DNA from: Dolomedes plantarius
Taxonomy: Eukaryota > Arthropoda > Arachnida > Araneae > Dolomedidae
Reading direction: 5' to 3'
Length of the DNA stretch: 64,000 bases
Assembly: GCA_907164885.2 (NCBI GenBank)
Contig: OU015493.1
Coordinates: forward strand, 59,768,935 to 59,832,934
In this document: in pieces, positions 13,701 to 29,300 of the stretch
How the letters are laid out: every line of letters starts with the position of its first letter
How positions within the stretch are numbered: the stretch's first letter is position 1
The notes under the pieces: generated by a model
The model's database searches: none
What the model saw: the letters and a program-made list of their open reading frames with translations, nothing else
What the model was told of the DNA's origin: nothing
Made by a program: the position numbers and the translations under genes

Positions 13701-16700
13701 CTTACATTTTTTTTTCCTAAATTTTGTTTTAATTTTTTTCAGATCCATGTGCTACAGCATGGTGTGGCCCAAATGCAGACTGCTTTGGTGATGATCATAA
13801 AGCTGTATGCAAATGTAGGCCTGGGTATTCTGGAAATCCAAATGATTTGGAAAGAGGATGTGCTTCTCGTAAGTCAATACCTTTACCTAAGTTTTCATCT
13901 AAATAAAAATTAGACCCTGTTTTTTGAGAAAATTTGCTGTATCATTTAATACTTGATGTTTTTATTTTTAAAATGATTTTTTCTTATTTTTAAATTATAA
14001 CTTAGCTTTATTGTTTTAGCTTTTAATATTTTAGAATTCTTCAGGATATCCATACATAATTATGTATTTCTTTGCTAGCTTACTCATGCGTACTATGTTA
14101 TTTTAATTTTAGCATGTGCTGGAGTTTGGTGTGGAGTCAATGCTCACTGTATTGTTAATTCAAACAACCAAGGAGTTTGCCATTGCTTGGAGGGATTTTC
14201 AGGAAATCCATGGGCTGGTGGTGGATGCCAACCAGGTAATTATATATATATAAATATTTAGGAGTACATAAATTTCGCATAAAAAATATAGAAATTTCAC
14301 AAAAATAAATTACAGTATATAAATTTCGCATTTATTCGCAAATATATATATATATAAATTCAAAAATTTCGCATTTATTTAAAAAAAATCATAAAATTTT
14401 ACTTACTTGGTTAGGTAAGTATTGAAATTCTTAGTTAAAGCCTAATATTGTAGTAGTCTCCACATTCTCTTCCTTAAGTCTTTAGCAATAAGTAATCAGC
14501 AAATTTCGAGAGTGAGATCTCTCAGTTAAAGACTGTGGATGGTCTTAGATAAGTAATTATGATAATAAATTATTTCTATTATTACCTAATTTCACTTAAA
14601 AAGCCATTTATCACCGAGTTTTCACCGAAAAGTAGTAAAAAAATCATTTTTGCATTAATTCGCTCATATCAGTAAATTTCGCATTTATTCACATCTATTT
14701 CATAAATATGAAAATTATATATCCCTATAAATATTCTTATTTTTCTAAGGGGTTGAAATGGAATATGTTTATGATGCAAGCATAAATTATTAGTTCTGTG
14801 TATTTTGTTTGAAATATTTTGAATTAGCATTTAGTAATTGATAATTAGCAGATTATTTCTCTCAGTGACATCTGGGACATACAAAGTGTAATTTTGAATA
14901 TATTATGTAACATCTAAAATCATAGACTTATATGGCTTTATGCATTTTATAGAACAAAGAGGATGTAGTGTATCAAGACCCTGTGGACAGTCACAAGTGT
15001 GTGCAAGTGGTAATTGTGTTGGTAAGTTTTACTTTTTAAATATTTCTGAATATTCATATTAATTAACAATGTTTTTTATTAATTTTTTATTTATTTTTAA
15101 TAATTAAATGCTTTTTAAATTCAGATCGCTGTCAAGATGTAAGCTGCGGTATGGGATCAAGGTGTGATGAGAACACTGGAAATTGTGTATGTTTACCATA
15201 TTTCATTGGAAATCCAGCTTTCTTATGTGTACCACGTAAGTATAATGAAAAAGTATTTAGTATTCTGTGTGTTTTTCTTGAATGCTTTATTCTTTTTCTG
15301 CAATGTCTCTTTTCATACTTTACTGGGTATTTTATTTAAATGGTATATATGATATAAATTATATATATAATATATAAAATATTTTACCTGTATTGAAATA
15401 TATTAAATTTATCAATAAAAAAGTAATATGTAAATTATACAAATATCTATGTTTCCTCAAAATGTTAAATGATTGTATATTTTTAAATTTCCATATTCAT
15501 TTATATTTTAATTTGGGAGCATTTCTTTTACACTTACACAAAATATAATCTTTGAAGAATTCTTAAACATGTTTATAATTTTCTCTCCTCAGCAATTTTG
15601 CCACCACTTTGTGTGCCAGGCTGTGGAGTAAATGCTCACTGTACTTATGGAGTGCCAAATCAGTGCCAATGTAATCCTGGTTTTACTGGAAATCCTTATT
15701 CAGTTTGTGGTAAGTATTCCCTGAAAACATTTTTTATGTTTACTTCAATGAATTAAATTCAAATTTTCCATTATGGTCAAATATCGAGAAAATTGCACAT
15801 TGGTAATCATAACCATTGGTTTACATAACCTTTTTTTCTGAAATTAGATTTTTCTGCTGCTGAAATTTTGTTATATTTACTCCAAAAAAGTTATGAGTTT
15901 CCCCAAAATATGAAATATCTACAGTTTATTTGAATATCTATCTTCATTTATACTTCTAACTTTTTTACAATAATAATTAGACCCAAATTTGTGATTGGTT
16001 GTCATTCAAATAAAAGTTTTAACTTTAGACAAGATAGAAATTATGTTTGATTTGACAAACATGAATAAACAAAATAAAACTTCTCTCTAATCAATAGGCC
16101 ATTAATTTTTGTTCATTCATTATTCTCAGTTGAAGGTGTGATTTTGTATGATATCAAAAAATATTTTTAAGTTGAAGAAATTGTCTGGAATAAAGAATTC
16201 TACAATCTCCTATTTTAAAGTTTAAAGGATGATGAAATGATTCTTTTTGAGCTTTCAGGGTACTTCATGATAACTCCTATGTTCTATAATTAAGATATTA
16301 ATTTAAAACTCATAATGTTGATAATTCAAATTCAACATCTATAATATCCATGAAATTCAAAATAATAAAATATTATCATGACTTCCAGGTACTAGTCAGA
16401 GATGTACTGAAACAAGATGTGGTCAAAATGCCAATTGTGTTGAAGGTCCAAACAGAGTGGAGTGTGTTTGCCCAGCTGGCATGCAAGGAAATCCATTCCT
16501 CGGCTGTCAAGGTAAGTGTTATTCTAAAACAATACACTTGAAGAGATAGATAGATGTAGGTCTAAATTCCCTGGCCTCAAGAACTTTAGGGGTCTGAGAA
16601 GCCCAGCAAGAATTTTTTCCTTGATCCTTGCTGTCAAAGTTTAATAACCAAATAACAACCATTAAGAATACCTTTGACTTTTAATTTTTTTTAAGTTTTG

Positions 16701-19700
16701 AACCAAGTATATTGATAGAAATAATGTCTTTTAGATGTAAATGAATGTTTGGGCAGCAATCCTTGTGGAGGTGGAGCAAACTGTATCAACAGCGTTGGTA
16801 GTTTCTTGTGTGCTTGTCCATCTGGAAGTACTGGAAATCCATTGTTTTCATGCAGTAAGTAAACTTTTTGTAATCTCTGGGCATTTAAATGAATTGAATG
16901 TTTTCTTTAGAAATATGCATGTCTTCAATGAAATTCTGCATCAGAAAATTCTCTAGAAATGGAATGAAAAGTTTTTTAAAGCAACTTTAAAAAACTTTTA
17001 ATACTTTATAAACCCTTTGAAGGTGTCTATTTTAATTTATAAATTGTTCATGAATAAAAATCTATCTTTGTAGCACAAGCTGAAAGTCCATGCCAACCGG
17101 GCCAAGGCTGTTCCTGTTCATCTGATGCCACCTGTGCTGATGGAGAAATTTGTGGAAGTGGCGGTGCCTGTCAAGGTATTTATTTTTTTTCTATGTTTGA
17201 CCGAACAGTTATGTTTTCTTTTTTTCAATAGTTGTATATAATGCCATTTTTCAGATAGTATTATAATTTTCATACTTTATTATTTATAGATCCATGCCAG
17301 GATGTTGTTTGTGGACCAAATGCCAACTGTATTAGAGGAGCATGTTTATGTCCCCAGGGTATGGTGGGACAACCAAACAATGTAGGAGTTGGATGCAGTC
17401 GTAAGTATTATTTTTTACTTTTGATATATCTTTCTATCCCTCTCCCAAACTCTTTTTTAAACTCTCTGAATCTGAATGCTTTATCTCCATAACAATAATT
17501 GCTTTAATATCTTTATTCCATAAAATGAAATGGAAATTGCAGTAATTTGATGTGTGCACTCATGTAAGATAAAAATTTTAATTGTGCATCTAATTCTGTT
17601 CTTTTGAATCTGGATTCAAAGAAATTAGAGATATTTGTTTCCAAACTTTTTCATCATATAATATATCCAGATAACAGATTAGGATGGGTCCAGATTAGGT
17701 TAGGATGTTGTTATTCAGTACCAGAATCTGCTGTTGTTGGTTTTATAGTTAGCTTAGGTAAACATACTTGCTAACATGTAGCCATTCAGAATCAGCTTTA
17801 AAATGTTAAGGTCTGTACATCCCTTGAATTGTAATGGATGAACTTAGTACTCCAAACCAACCAAATTACAGGTAATAATATCTGCTAGCAGAATAAAATA
17901 TAGAGGATGAATTTTTTTATGTGCTTATTTTCTGCATTTATATACCATTTCTTAAGCTTCATGCTCTTTGTTAGTTAATTTGACCCATTAAGCTTCAACC
18001 TAAATTCAGTATAATTTTAGTGAATATTATATATATATATATATATTCAATGTCATTAGAGATTTTCTTTACTAATATTTTTCTCTTTCAGTTTTTTTTT
18101 CTCTTTCTGCTATTTAAAAAAAAACTTTATTGCATTTGTTTTCTTATAGTTTGTAGTAAATAATGGAATAATATTAATAATTATATTTATTAAAACAGCA
18201 TCTACTGAAGCACCACCATTGAGTCCAAATGAATGTGAGGATAATTTAGGTTGTGATACTGGAGCATTCTGTCAATCAAATTCGGAAGGAATAAGGCAGT
18301 GTCAAGGTTAGTTAATCTGACTTTATAGTATGAACATTTGTTTTCTCTAACTTTTATGTATGAATACAAGTTTAGGATCAATATCACTGCACAGGAGGTG
18401 TTTATATCAGATTTATAACTGATTATTGTTCCATAAATTATAATTTTGCAGATAATTTGTTTCTATATAATAAATTGTTTAAATTATATTATAGATATGT
18501 AGTAAGTTTTTAATTTTACTTAGTATAAGATTATTTAAATTTGAATATTACATATTGGGAAATGAAAAACAAATGCATACATTTTCCTAGTAAGTTCCTA
18601 TCTTATTCAAATACTTTAATTTTCCTTGCAATCATTGCTTAAAATTTATTACTTTTTCTTGTTATTTTTTGTACATTTGAATGGCATATGTTCATGAATT
18701 TATGTATATTTTTGATCTTTCAGATGTTTGTGACCCATCATATGTTGTTTGCGGACGCAATGCTGTTTGCAAAAGCCACAACCACCAGGCTGTATGTGAA
18801 TGCCCATCAGATATGATTGGTGATCCAAATGATCTCATTCAAGGTTGCCAGGGTAAGTAGTGAAATATCTTGTATTTTTCCTTTATTTTTCTCATAAAGT
18901 TACTACAGTAGTACCAAAGACAAAAATTTTTTACTTTCTTTAATAAAATGAAATAATCTTAAAAGTTTCTTTTTTGCTTAGGATCTGAGTACAAAGTGAA
19001 AAAGACATTTTTCTGTCTAAAGACTTATGCCCTTTTCTCTGAGTACTATACTTTTGGTTACTTTTGCAGAAATTAGTACTTGAATACTAATAAAGGGACA
19101 GAAAACTTTACCTATTTGTATGAATAATTCAGGTTCATGACCTACACACACACACACACACACACATACACTTAAGAGATTGAAATAATTTTCCTCCATA
19201 TTTCACGTATAGAATTTTTTAACATAGTAAAATAAACCTATTTTATGTATGAGCACTATCCTTTGTTAAATTTATGCAGAAATTTATATATGATATACTT
19301 GGTATGCAGTCTCTTTATTAAAAATACTGATATATCTATATCAGTATTTTTTTTAACACTTTTGCTGTATAAGTTATTTTCATCTGTTTAAATTAAACTT
19401 ATTTTTTACGTAGCATTATTGAAACTAACATTTTATAATTTTCTTTTCAGTTCCAAGTCCACATCAGTGTGAAGTCAGTGCTAACTGTCCAGATTCAGAA
19501 ATATGTAAAACAGGAGGTGATGGTGTGAGACTTTGTGAAAGTAAGAATAACTTTGTTTTTCCTGAGATCAAAAATATAAATTAATAATGTTTTTAATTTA
19601 ACTGTAACCTCATGTGTCTTTTATTTTATCATGCAATTATAGCTGTATGAATTTTATATAGCAACAATGTAAATCTGCTTCATATTATGTACAGTAAAAT

Positions 19701-22700
19701 CTTGTTTATCCAGCCCTCGTTGATCCGGATCTCTGGATAATCTGGATCAGATTTGTAGACTTTTTTTATTATTTAATATTCACATTAGAAAATGATTTTT
19801 AACTATGATAGCAAGAACATAACTATAAGTACACCAAATATCTGCTTTTTAGATTGATTCAATGTACAGTTCCTGCATAGATTATACAATAAATTTTGGT
19901 AATAAAATGCTTTTGTTCAGTTTAAGAAAGCTTTACTAGAGTGTCACAGGGCATTGACATAGATCGACTCAGAAAAGTTATTTTTATATTTTTTAAAGTC
20001 ATGTAAACAATACTGTGTAATTTTGTTTTTTTATCATAATAAACAGTAAGTCTGCTAAGTTAAGGATTTTTTTTGCTTATTTCCCATATTATCTGGATTT
20101 TCGATTGTCCGGATTGCCTATGGTCCTAGTTAGTCCGGATAAATGAGGTTTTACTGTAATTTAACTTTCTTAAGTAGATAAATTTTTTTAATATATATTT
20201 TATAAATTTATCTAGTGTATATTTTTGAGTATTATTTTTTCTGTAGTGTAAGATACCATTTGAGGATTTTTTTTCTTCTGTTTAATGGAATAACTGATAT
20301 TTGCAGTTAGTTCACCTTTTTGTAAAATTTTAAGATTTTCTTATAAGATAAATATTTAATATTAGGGATAAATAAATAAGTTTTCTTAGTAAAAATTTAT
20401 GTAACAACTCATAATAAACCTAAATTATTTTCAAAATTCAAATATAGCAGCAATTAATAATGAGGTTTAATACTATCCCTTTGGTATAATTGGCATTAAA
20501 TATTCCCTAGTAGGAGTGATATCAGAGTATAAAACACATTAATCAAAATAATTTTGCCTCCTAGATGTATGTGTTGAACAAGTTTGTGGTCAAAATGCTG
20601 TTTGCCAAGGAAGAGGTCATCGACCATTTTGTGAATGCCCTCAAGGCTTTAGTGGAGATGCTCTCGCTGGTTGTGAACGTAAGTACTTTTACCTGAAAAA
20701 AAAATTCAAAGTAATGCTAAAACTCCATTTTTGTTGTTCAATATAGTAACAATAATGCACAATGATAAATATGTAGAGCACAGTACCCCTGGTATGATTA
20801 AGTATGAAACAGTTATTCTGTTTCTAATCATAGAGAGAGAACTCTTTCTGGTGAATGTAGAGCAGTTACTTCTCAAAATAATGAGTAATAATCATCTCTA
20901 ATCTGCAGATTAGAATAATATGAATTAATTAAAATATTCAATTCAATTATTTCCAAAAGTAAATCTTCATTCTATTACATACTGAAATTTTCTTGAATTC
21001 AATGCAACCTATGAATAGTAATAATATGAAGCCTTCATACTGTTTATGAAGCTTTCATACTGAATGAAGCCTTCATACTGTTTAAAGAGAATGATAGCTT
21101 GTGTAAAATTTTTAATACCTATTTTTATATTCCAGCTCATCCAAGTGACCGATGTGCAAGCAATGATGAATGTAGAGGAGATGAAATTTGCAAACTTCTT
21201 ACTACAGGAATCAGAGATTGTGTTGGTATGTAACATAATAAATTATTTGTTTGGAGATATAATTGTTTTTATGTGAAGATAAATATACTCAAATTGTTTT
21301 TATGTGAAGATAAATATACTCAAAGAACTGTTATAAAACTCCAATGACTAATTTTGAATTTTGATAACACAAAATTATTGCTGATTAAAATCCTTTTAAT
21401 GCAAAAAGAAGTTAAATTTTGCAACACTGTATATAATGTTCTCAAAATTTGTTCTCTTAACAGTTGTATGTGAAGGAGTCCAGTGTGGACCTAATGCCAT
21501 GTGTGAAGGAAAGCGTCATATTGCTATCTGTGAATGTCGTCAAGGTTTTACTGGTGATGCATATGATATTCAAAGAGGATGTCATCGTAAGTGCAAGAAA
21601 TTTTTAGTATAGCCTTGAATTCGCTCATTTATTTTAGTATAGCCCTGAATTTGCTCTGTTTTAAAATTGTCCTTTATGCATGAAATCCAAATTAATTATT
21701 TTAATTTTTATTTACAGCACCACCATTAGATTTATGTAGAGACAGTTCATCATGTGCTGATAACCAAGTATGTAGAACTGGAGACAAAGGATACAGAGAA
21801 TGTTTTGGTATGTTTTTGCCCCTTTATGTTCATTCACTAGAATTAAATAAATTAAATAAATATAAGTTTAAAACTCGCTTATCAAGAAATAAAATTCTGT
21901 TAAAAAATGAAGCATTTCTCATGTGAAAACTGAGTAATATGTAGTTTTTCAAACTGATGTATAATTCTGAATTATTTTGTAGATGTTTGTGAAACTACAC
22001 AGTGCGGTTTGAATGCATTATGTAAGGGTAAAGATCACCAAGCATATTGTGAATGTAGACCTGGTTTCTCCGGAAATCCTACTGATTTCAGCATTGGCTG
22101 CCAACGTAAGTTAAATAAATTCTCTTTTTGATAATTTTAAAATTTTTTGTTATGTTGTAACACATCTGTTGTTTCCAAAGTAGCAAAGAAGTATATACCT
22201 TTACTAATTCATGTTCAAACATCTTAAAAATATTAGTTTTCCTTTTAAAAGGCATTTTTTAAAGTATTAGATTGTTTCTATAACTGCTGCTTATTATTTT
22301 GGAAAAACTTGTATTTTACTATAGTTTATACTGCTAGTAATGGGATTTTAATGAAAGAAATCTCAAACATTAAGGAATATTTGTGTTCAAATAAATATAT
22401 TCTATAATCTAAATTGAAATAGGTATAGTTATATTTTTAAATTATCCTCATTATATGCCTAGTGTAACTTTTATTTAATCTTGCTATGACAGTTACCTGG
22501 GAAAGAAATATATAATGTACATATAGGAACACAGTATTTTTATTTAGTATTGATGCTCATGTGTGTTTTGCTATTCCAGCGGTACCAAAAGATAAATGCA
22601 AAGGAAACAGCAATTGTCCACCTGACAAAATATGTAGGCAGACACCAGCAGGAATAAAAGATTGTATTGGTAGGTTTCTTTTTATCTCCTGTTTAAAATT

Positions 22701-25700
22701 TTCACAGATGAATAAATACTTGTAATATATGATAAATACATAGTCTTGTTTGGAAATTATTCATAAAAAAAAAATTCTTTTAGATGTATGCCAGACAAAG
22801 CGTTGTGGTACAAATGCACTCTGCGTAGCTCAGAGCCATCGAGCAAAATGTGAGTGCCCAGAAGGATTTTCTGGTGATCCAAACAGAGGTTGTCAAGGTA
22901 AATATTTTACAATATATTATTTATTTTCAGTTTGTTTGCAATTCTTAATTATAATTTGATGTGATACTTTTTACCTTAAAATTTACGGCATTGTAGATGA
23001 GAGAAAATTTTAGATTAAATGTAACCATTGATAAATCTGTGAAAGGATGTTCTTTTTTTTACTATTTATTGAAATGGCAGGAAATATTCAAATCTCATAA
23101 GGGGTGCTTTTGTACACAAATAGAGGAAATGTTCGAGATGTTGAATGTTATTTAAGTGATAGTGTCTTGGAATTGATTAATAATTGTCATAAGCAAACAT
23201 TTATTTACTTAAAAAATATTTAAATGAATCTCGCAATTTAATATTTATTCTTCACAGTTCTTTTAACAAATGTATGCAAATCTTTCTAAATTAGGAATTA
23301 AGTATTTTTGCCATATTTATATTTTGTCAAATAGGAAAGATTTTTTTTTTCTAGTTATTCAAATCTGCTTCCTTTTCATCAGAAATCAACTAACAGCTAA
23401 AACTTAAGGCATTTTAAAAATTAGTTAACAAGTTTGATATTTTGATTGTTATGTTTTATTATTTATGCAAAGAGAGAATACTTTACTAATCTTAATATGT
23501 ATATTTGGGATCTTAGTTTAACTGCACTTATTAAATACTGTGGTACTGAATTTTTCTGGTTTTTTTTAGCTGATCATTGTAGCAAAGATCGGGATTGCCC
23601 AGATAGCAGAATCTGTCAGCTTACTAGAGATGGCATCCGAGACTGTCTAAGTGAGTATTTCTTGTAGCTGTAGTTAAATATTTGCGTTCAAACCAACTGA
23701 AGCTACTCAATTTGGATGATGACTATATTACTTGTATTAATTTTGCATTTTAAATTCTTATACTTTTTATAATACATTGAAACTGTCTCCATTCAGCAAA
23801 ATCTCGAAACCATTACATTCATATTTTTAAACATAAGGATTTTTTGGTATCAGAAAGAAAGATATTATTTAGTTTGGTATGCAAGATCGGTAAAATAGAT
23901 ATTGATGATATTCCACCTATTTAGAAAAACTTCTTATGTAAAGTAAATAAGTGTGCTGAAAAAATAACATCTTTAACTGTAAAGTTTGTATGAGATAAAT
24001 ATGTTCCATATGGCCTTCTTGATTAGATTTCATAGATAATACATATATTTTGCATATTAATTTCAAAGATATGCTGTAAGCATAATTATTAAAATATTAA
24101 TTTAAATTGCAATGTTATGGTCTGTTCTTAAATTGCATTTCGATCAGTGGTGACAATTTATGCTTTAAAGTTTCTTTCAGTATGAATTTTTTTTCATAAG
24201 CATAACTATGTTTTAGGCATATATATTGTTTTTAAAAACTTTTTTGCATTATTTTTCCTCAGACCCATGTGAAGGTCGACGCTGTGGACCTAATGCTCAG
24301 TGTGTTGCAACTGGACACTCTGCCTTCTGTGAATGTAGAGATGGTTTTGTTGGCAATGGAGATGACATGCAAAGAGGATGTAGACGTAAGTATATTCATT
24401 ATGTACTGTTAATATTGAAACTATATACACATGATTAGTTACTTCTTGATAAATTTGACATGGTTTCTTAACTTTGGTAACTATAATATTCTTAATTTTT
24501 TTAAATATAGCTCGAGACAAGTGTAAAACTGACAGTGATTGCAGCAGCAGAGATATTTGCCGTCTGAATGTTGAAGGCGTCAAAGATTGTGTTGGTATGT
24601 AAAAATCACTGATTTATGTTTAAAATATTTTTAATTATTAGTATTTAACTTTCAAAATCTGAAATTAAGGGGTATCTTATTATTAACTTATTAAAATTTG
24701 ACTCAGTAAAAAAAGATTTTTTTTAATTAGGGGTTCCTTTTTTATGCCTTGATATACCTTCTCCCCTTTTAAATGGTTATATATTAGCATTATTTACAAC
24801 AAAGAATATGTTTTTCTGATCTAAGAAGTTTTATTATGAATAACCGCCAAAGCTTGTAACTTGCAGATCTGACCTATCAGACCCTTAATAAGGCAAAATC
24901 CTTTTTTATGATGTAACTTGTTTCTTCATTTACTAGCAAATTTTCTAATATTTTTTTGGTCACCAGTTACTCATCTTTTGAAGATACTCCTATATTTATT
25001 TATATTGTTTCTTAACTTATATTGTTTTAGTTTATATTTATACCCACACATTGTTCATTTCAGATGGCTGTTCTGATGCTCTTTGTGGCCGAAATGCCCT
25101 GTGTTCTGTATCATCACACATTGTTGTTTGCAACTGCCCTCCTGACTTTGTTGGAGATCCATATGATAGAAACATTGGTTGTGAACCAAGACGTAAGTAT
25201 TCATTACTTAAGATATTTATCACTCTCAAAAGTAAGGGGCCCAGGGTTGCCCAAATTGGTCGGCAGATCTGTACTGTTCATCCGGCACCCAGCCCTATAA
25301 GAATAAGAAACATCACCAAACAGGGGAAATCAACCTTTGGCTGAGTTTTCAGGAATTGCTATGCAGCCCCAGTCTTCAGTTTGAACAGGGCGTATAGGCG
25401 AGAGCCGTGGTTGTCATAATCTGAATGCATTATCACTCTCAAAAGTAAATCATTAAATTTGCATTACTATTTCCGTTTTAACTCTTTAAATTGTTTGACT
25501 AATTTTTAAGAGAGAGGATTTTGGATGAAATTTTTTATTAAAGGTCTTGTAGTAATTTAACATTACATAAGATTTAATTATTTTAAAAGTTTGTTCTCTG
25601 AGTATAATTCATAAATTCCAATATTAATATGTTATTAATGAGCATAATTATAGTTTTATCCAGTAAAAAAAATGTACTTTGAAATTAAAATTTTTAAAAA

Positions 25701-26238
25701 GTATTAAATTTTTTAATTATTATTTGTAGCTCCTGATCTTTGTACAAGTGATTCACAATGTCCATCTAATGCAGTATGCCGACCTGACAGAACTGGACTT
25801 AGAGACTGTTTTGGTAAAAACCCATATCTGACATTTTACTTTTACAATAACTATTAACTGATCTCTTATTGTAAAACTATTTTTGTTCTGACTGTATTAT
25901 TTAAAAAGTTTTTCAAATTAATCTTTATATTATTATTTCAATTTTTACTTCTTCTCTAGTTCTTCTAACCAAACGTTAATAATTTTCTTTCTAGATGCTT
26001 GTGAGGATGTACGATGTGGACCACATGCATCTTGTGTATCTGAAAATCATGTTGCACAGTGTCAGTGCTTGCCTAATTATGAAGGAAACCCATATGATGA
26101 GTTCAAAGGATGCCAATGTAAGTGTTCCAGATCATAATGAATAATTATAGTGCTAAATTTTATTGACCTACTAGCTGAATACCTGTGCTTCACTATGGAG
26201 TACATTCAAATTAAATACAATGGTCAATGTATGCAATT

Positions 26239-26313
<75 letters not shown>

Positions 26314-29300
26314 AAAAAAATCGTAACAGATATTTTTATAGAAAAAATAATGTAGAAGATTATATTCAAATTAAATACAACAGTCAATGTATGCAATTAA
26401 TTTGTATGTTTAATATCCATTAAACATACTAATTTGAATTAAATTCTTTAAAAACTTCCATCTCAATTAGTCTAGTGGTTAAATTTTATCTTTCACTGTA
26501 TTTTAATATTTTTTTGTCAGTTTATTTTGTTGTTATGCACATGACACAAAATTAATTTAAAGTATCACAAAAAGAAAAGAAATCTCATGATCAGCATTTA
26601 GTAAATTAAATTCTAAAAATTAGTTTTTAAAAATTCAACCAAAAATCAGAAAATGGAGGTAAAGATTTGAAAATGATTTCATTTTAAAGGAATTTTTATG
26701 ATATTTCTCGTGATATAAATTTTATAACCAAAGTATTATTTTAAATGCAAACTCAAAATAATGTTACAAAAACAGCTTAAAAATTTAATTTTAAAACATC
26801 TAAAAAGAATTTTTCAAAAGTTTTTCTTAGTGCACCCCTACACTATTAGAAGAATCATCATGCAAAATTTCAGCGTTTTAGGTCCAGCGGTTTTTTCTGT
26901 GCATTATCTGTCAGTCAGTCAGTCAGTCATGGAACTGTTTTATAAATATAAATTATTAATGTCTAAGAAATATTCAATACAAAGATACCTAAAAGTTACT
27001 AAATATTTGTTTTTTTTTGTAGTGCCACATGATTGCAATAATGATCAAGACTGTAAATCAGATGAAGTTTGTCGCAAGCACACTGATTCAATCAGGAAGT
27101 GTGTGCGTAAGTATCTCCTTTTCATCAATTTTCTATTATCGAATTGGGTTTAATGCTTCAAGAGAGATGTTTTATTTTCATCTATGAAATGTAATCACTT
27201 ATTAATGCAGCCTTTTTTCATTTGAAACAGATGTTTGCTTATTTGATCGCTGCGGTCCAAATGCTGAATGTTTTGGAGAAAATCACTTGGCTGTTTGCAG
27301 GTGTCCAGCTGGATATGAAGGCAATCCTATTGATCCACATACCGGATGCATACGTAAGACAGATTTTGTTGCATAGCATTAAGGATACTTATTGGATTAT
27401 TTTAAATTATCGATTCTACTAATTTAATCAATTGTATGGTTAATTGGGATTGAAAAGTTATAAGTAAATTTTCTTTAATTTGATACTAATCTCCTTTTTT
27501 TTAGTATTTTTATCATTTATTATATAATATTTGAATTTTTCATGGGCATCTTATAATTCCACTTTTAACTACAAACTTGTATTAAATATCCTAGAAATCT
27601 ATTTGAAATTTGATATAGAATTTTGTATAAGGGGGGAATTAAGTTTATAAAAAATTATAATAATGAGCTTTAAATGACAATTATCTTAAGGCAAAAAAGA
27701 ATAAGTTTGTGTTGTAAAATTAATTTGAAAAAGGAGAAGATAAAATTGGGGCTAATAATTAAGAATCAATTTATTTTCTTTTCATTATTGTATTGCTTTT
27801 ATTCTGTTCATTGTTTTGTTCCCTAATCTCTAGCTTTTTGTAACTTTCCTTTGAAAATTCCTTTTTCATAATTTTCCTTTGAAAAAATTATATTGTTTTA
27901 ACCTTAACTTGTGTTCATTTTTAAGGTCTTTGAATTTTCAGTTGTCTTCAGTGGCAAACTTTACAAATTACTGTTCTTAAAATTTAACTATGAATAATTT
28001 GAACTTTTAACTTTTTTCATTAAATTAAAGTAAATATTAATGTATAGGTATATTTCATAACTGTATCATAAATATTGTTTTTATTTATATAATATAGCAA
28101 GAAGTCCAAACTTGTGTGAAGAAGATCGTGACTGTGGCTCACAACAGATATGTCAATCAGTGAATGAAGGATATTTAGATTGCAGAGGTAATATCTTTTG
28201 ACAAATGCTTTTGATAAAAAAGTAGCATATATTTGTATTTTTTTTCTATTATTCTGCTTTTAGTATTTAGCATAATATATGCACTTTAAATTCAATACAA
28301 TTTACATTTTATGTAGTTAATTTTTCAAAGAACTATCATAAAATTGTATATCTTGATGTTACAATCTTTTATCAAATGGCTTTATTTGACTCTCACACTC
28401 TTTACAGATGCTTGTGAATATGTGCAGTGTGGTCCAAATGCTGTCTGCTCAGCAAGGAATCACCAAACACGATGTGAATGCTTACCAGATCATACTGGTG
28501 ATCCGTACAATCTTCTGAACGGATGTAGACGTAAGTTTATTTAAAATTCATTTAGTAAGCTGCTTATGAAAATTAAATTATTATAAAACATTTTAGAGTG
28601 CCTCAAAATTTACTTTATGTGAAATTTTATTGTTGGTCATATTTTACTCAAACTTTTTTCATGATTAATTTCAGCCTGTTTATTACATTTATGCTGCAAA
28701 AAAAGATAATATTATAACTTGTTAAATTTTTTTTATATATTTTGTAGATCTTTATAAAGCTTATAGTTTTTAGTTTATTTTATTATTCAATTTAATGTGC
28801 AATTTTTTCTCTAAAAATTTAGCACCTGAAAGAGATGAATGTCAAGTTGACCATGACTGTAGAAGGAATGCTGATGTATGCAAATCTGACAATTTAGGTG
28901 TAAAACATTGTATTGGTAAGTTAGATGTGTAGTATTCTAATATATGTGACTGAAATTTAGAGACACTGTAGTTACACTATGCCCTTTCCTAGCTTTGCCT
29001 TCGAACTTGTAGGACCTTAATAAACAGAACTGAATCAGTTTTTAAATATTAAAGTAATTTTAAATTGATTCGGAATTTTTTTTAAATGAGTAAATTTAAA
29101 AAAAAAAATTAATAAACATAATCATCAGTTTTTTTTTCTGATTATGAAAGTACTTGTACCAAATTTAGTGGTTTACTGTGACATAAATTTAAATTATGCA
29201 TAATTCTTTTAAAATCCATGTCTTGTGTTTGTTCGTAGTTTTATTGTGAAGTTTCAGTAAAAGAAAGATTGATCACAAATGTTAGACTTGTCTGGGATTA

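Larger units (their letters stand above)
26171..26930 (+). mobile_element. Non-LTR retrotransposon remnant (LINE 3' region-like)
   Basis: The segment opens ctagctgaatacctgtgctt and ends with caaaatttcagcgttttagg, ccagcggtttt and a (TCAG)n tail (26911-26928). That ending, tttcagc...taggtccagcgg then (TCAG)n, is typical of 3' ends of arthropod LINE families. Inside are a long (TA)n run and a 36-bp direct repeat. No coding remains are evident. Confidence 0.5.

Noticed and set aside
26211..26396. Minus-strand open frame rich in Ile-Tyr
   Set aside because: It is a translation of the (TA)n microsatellite.
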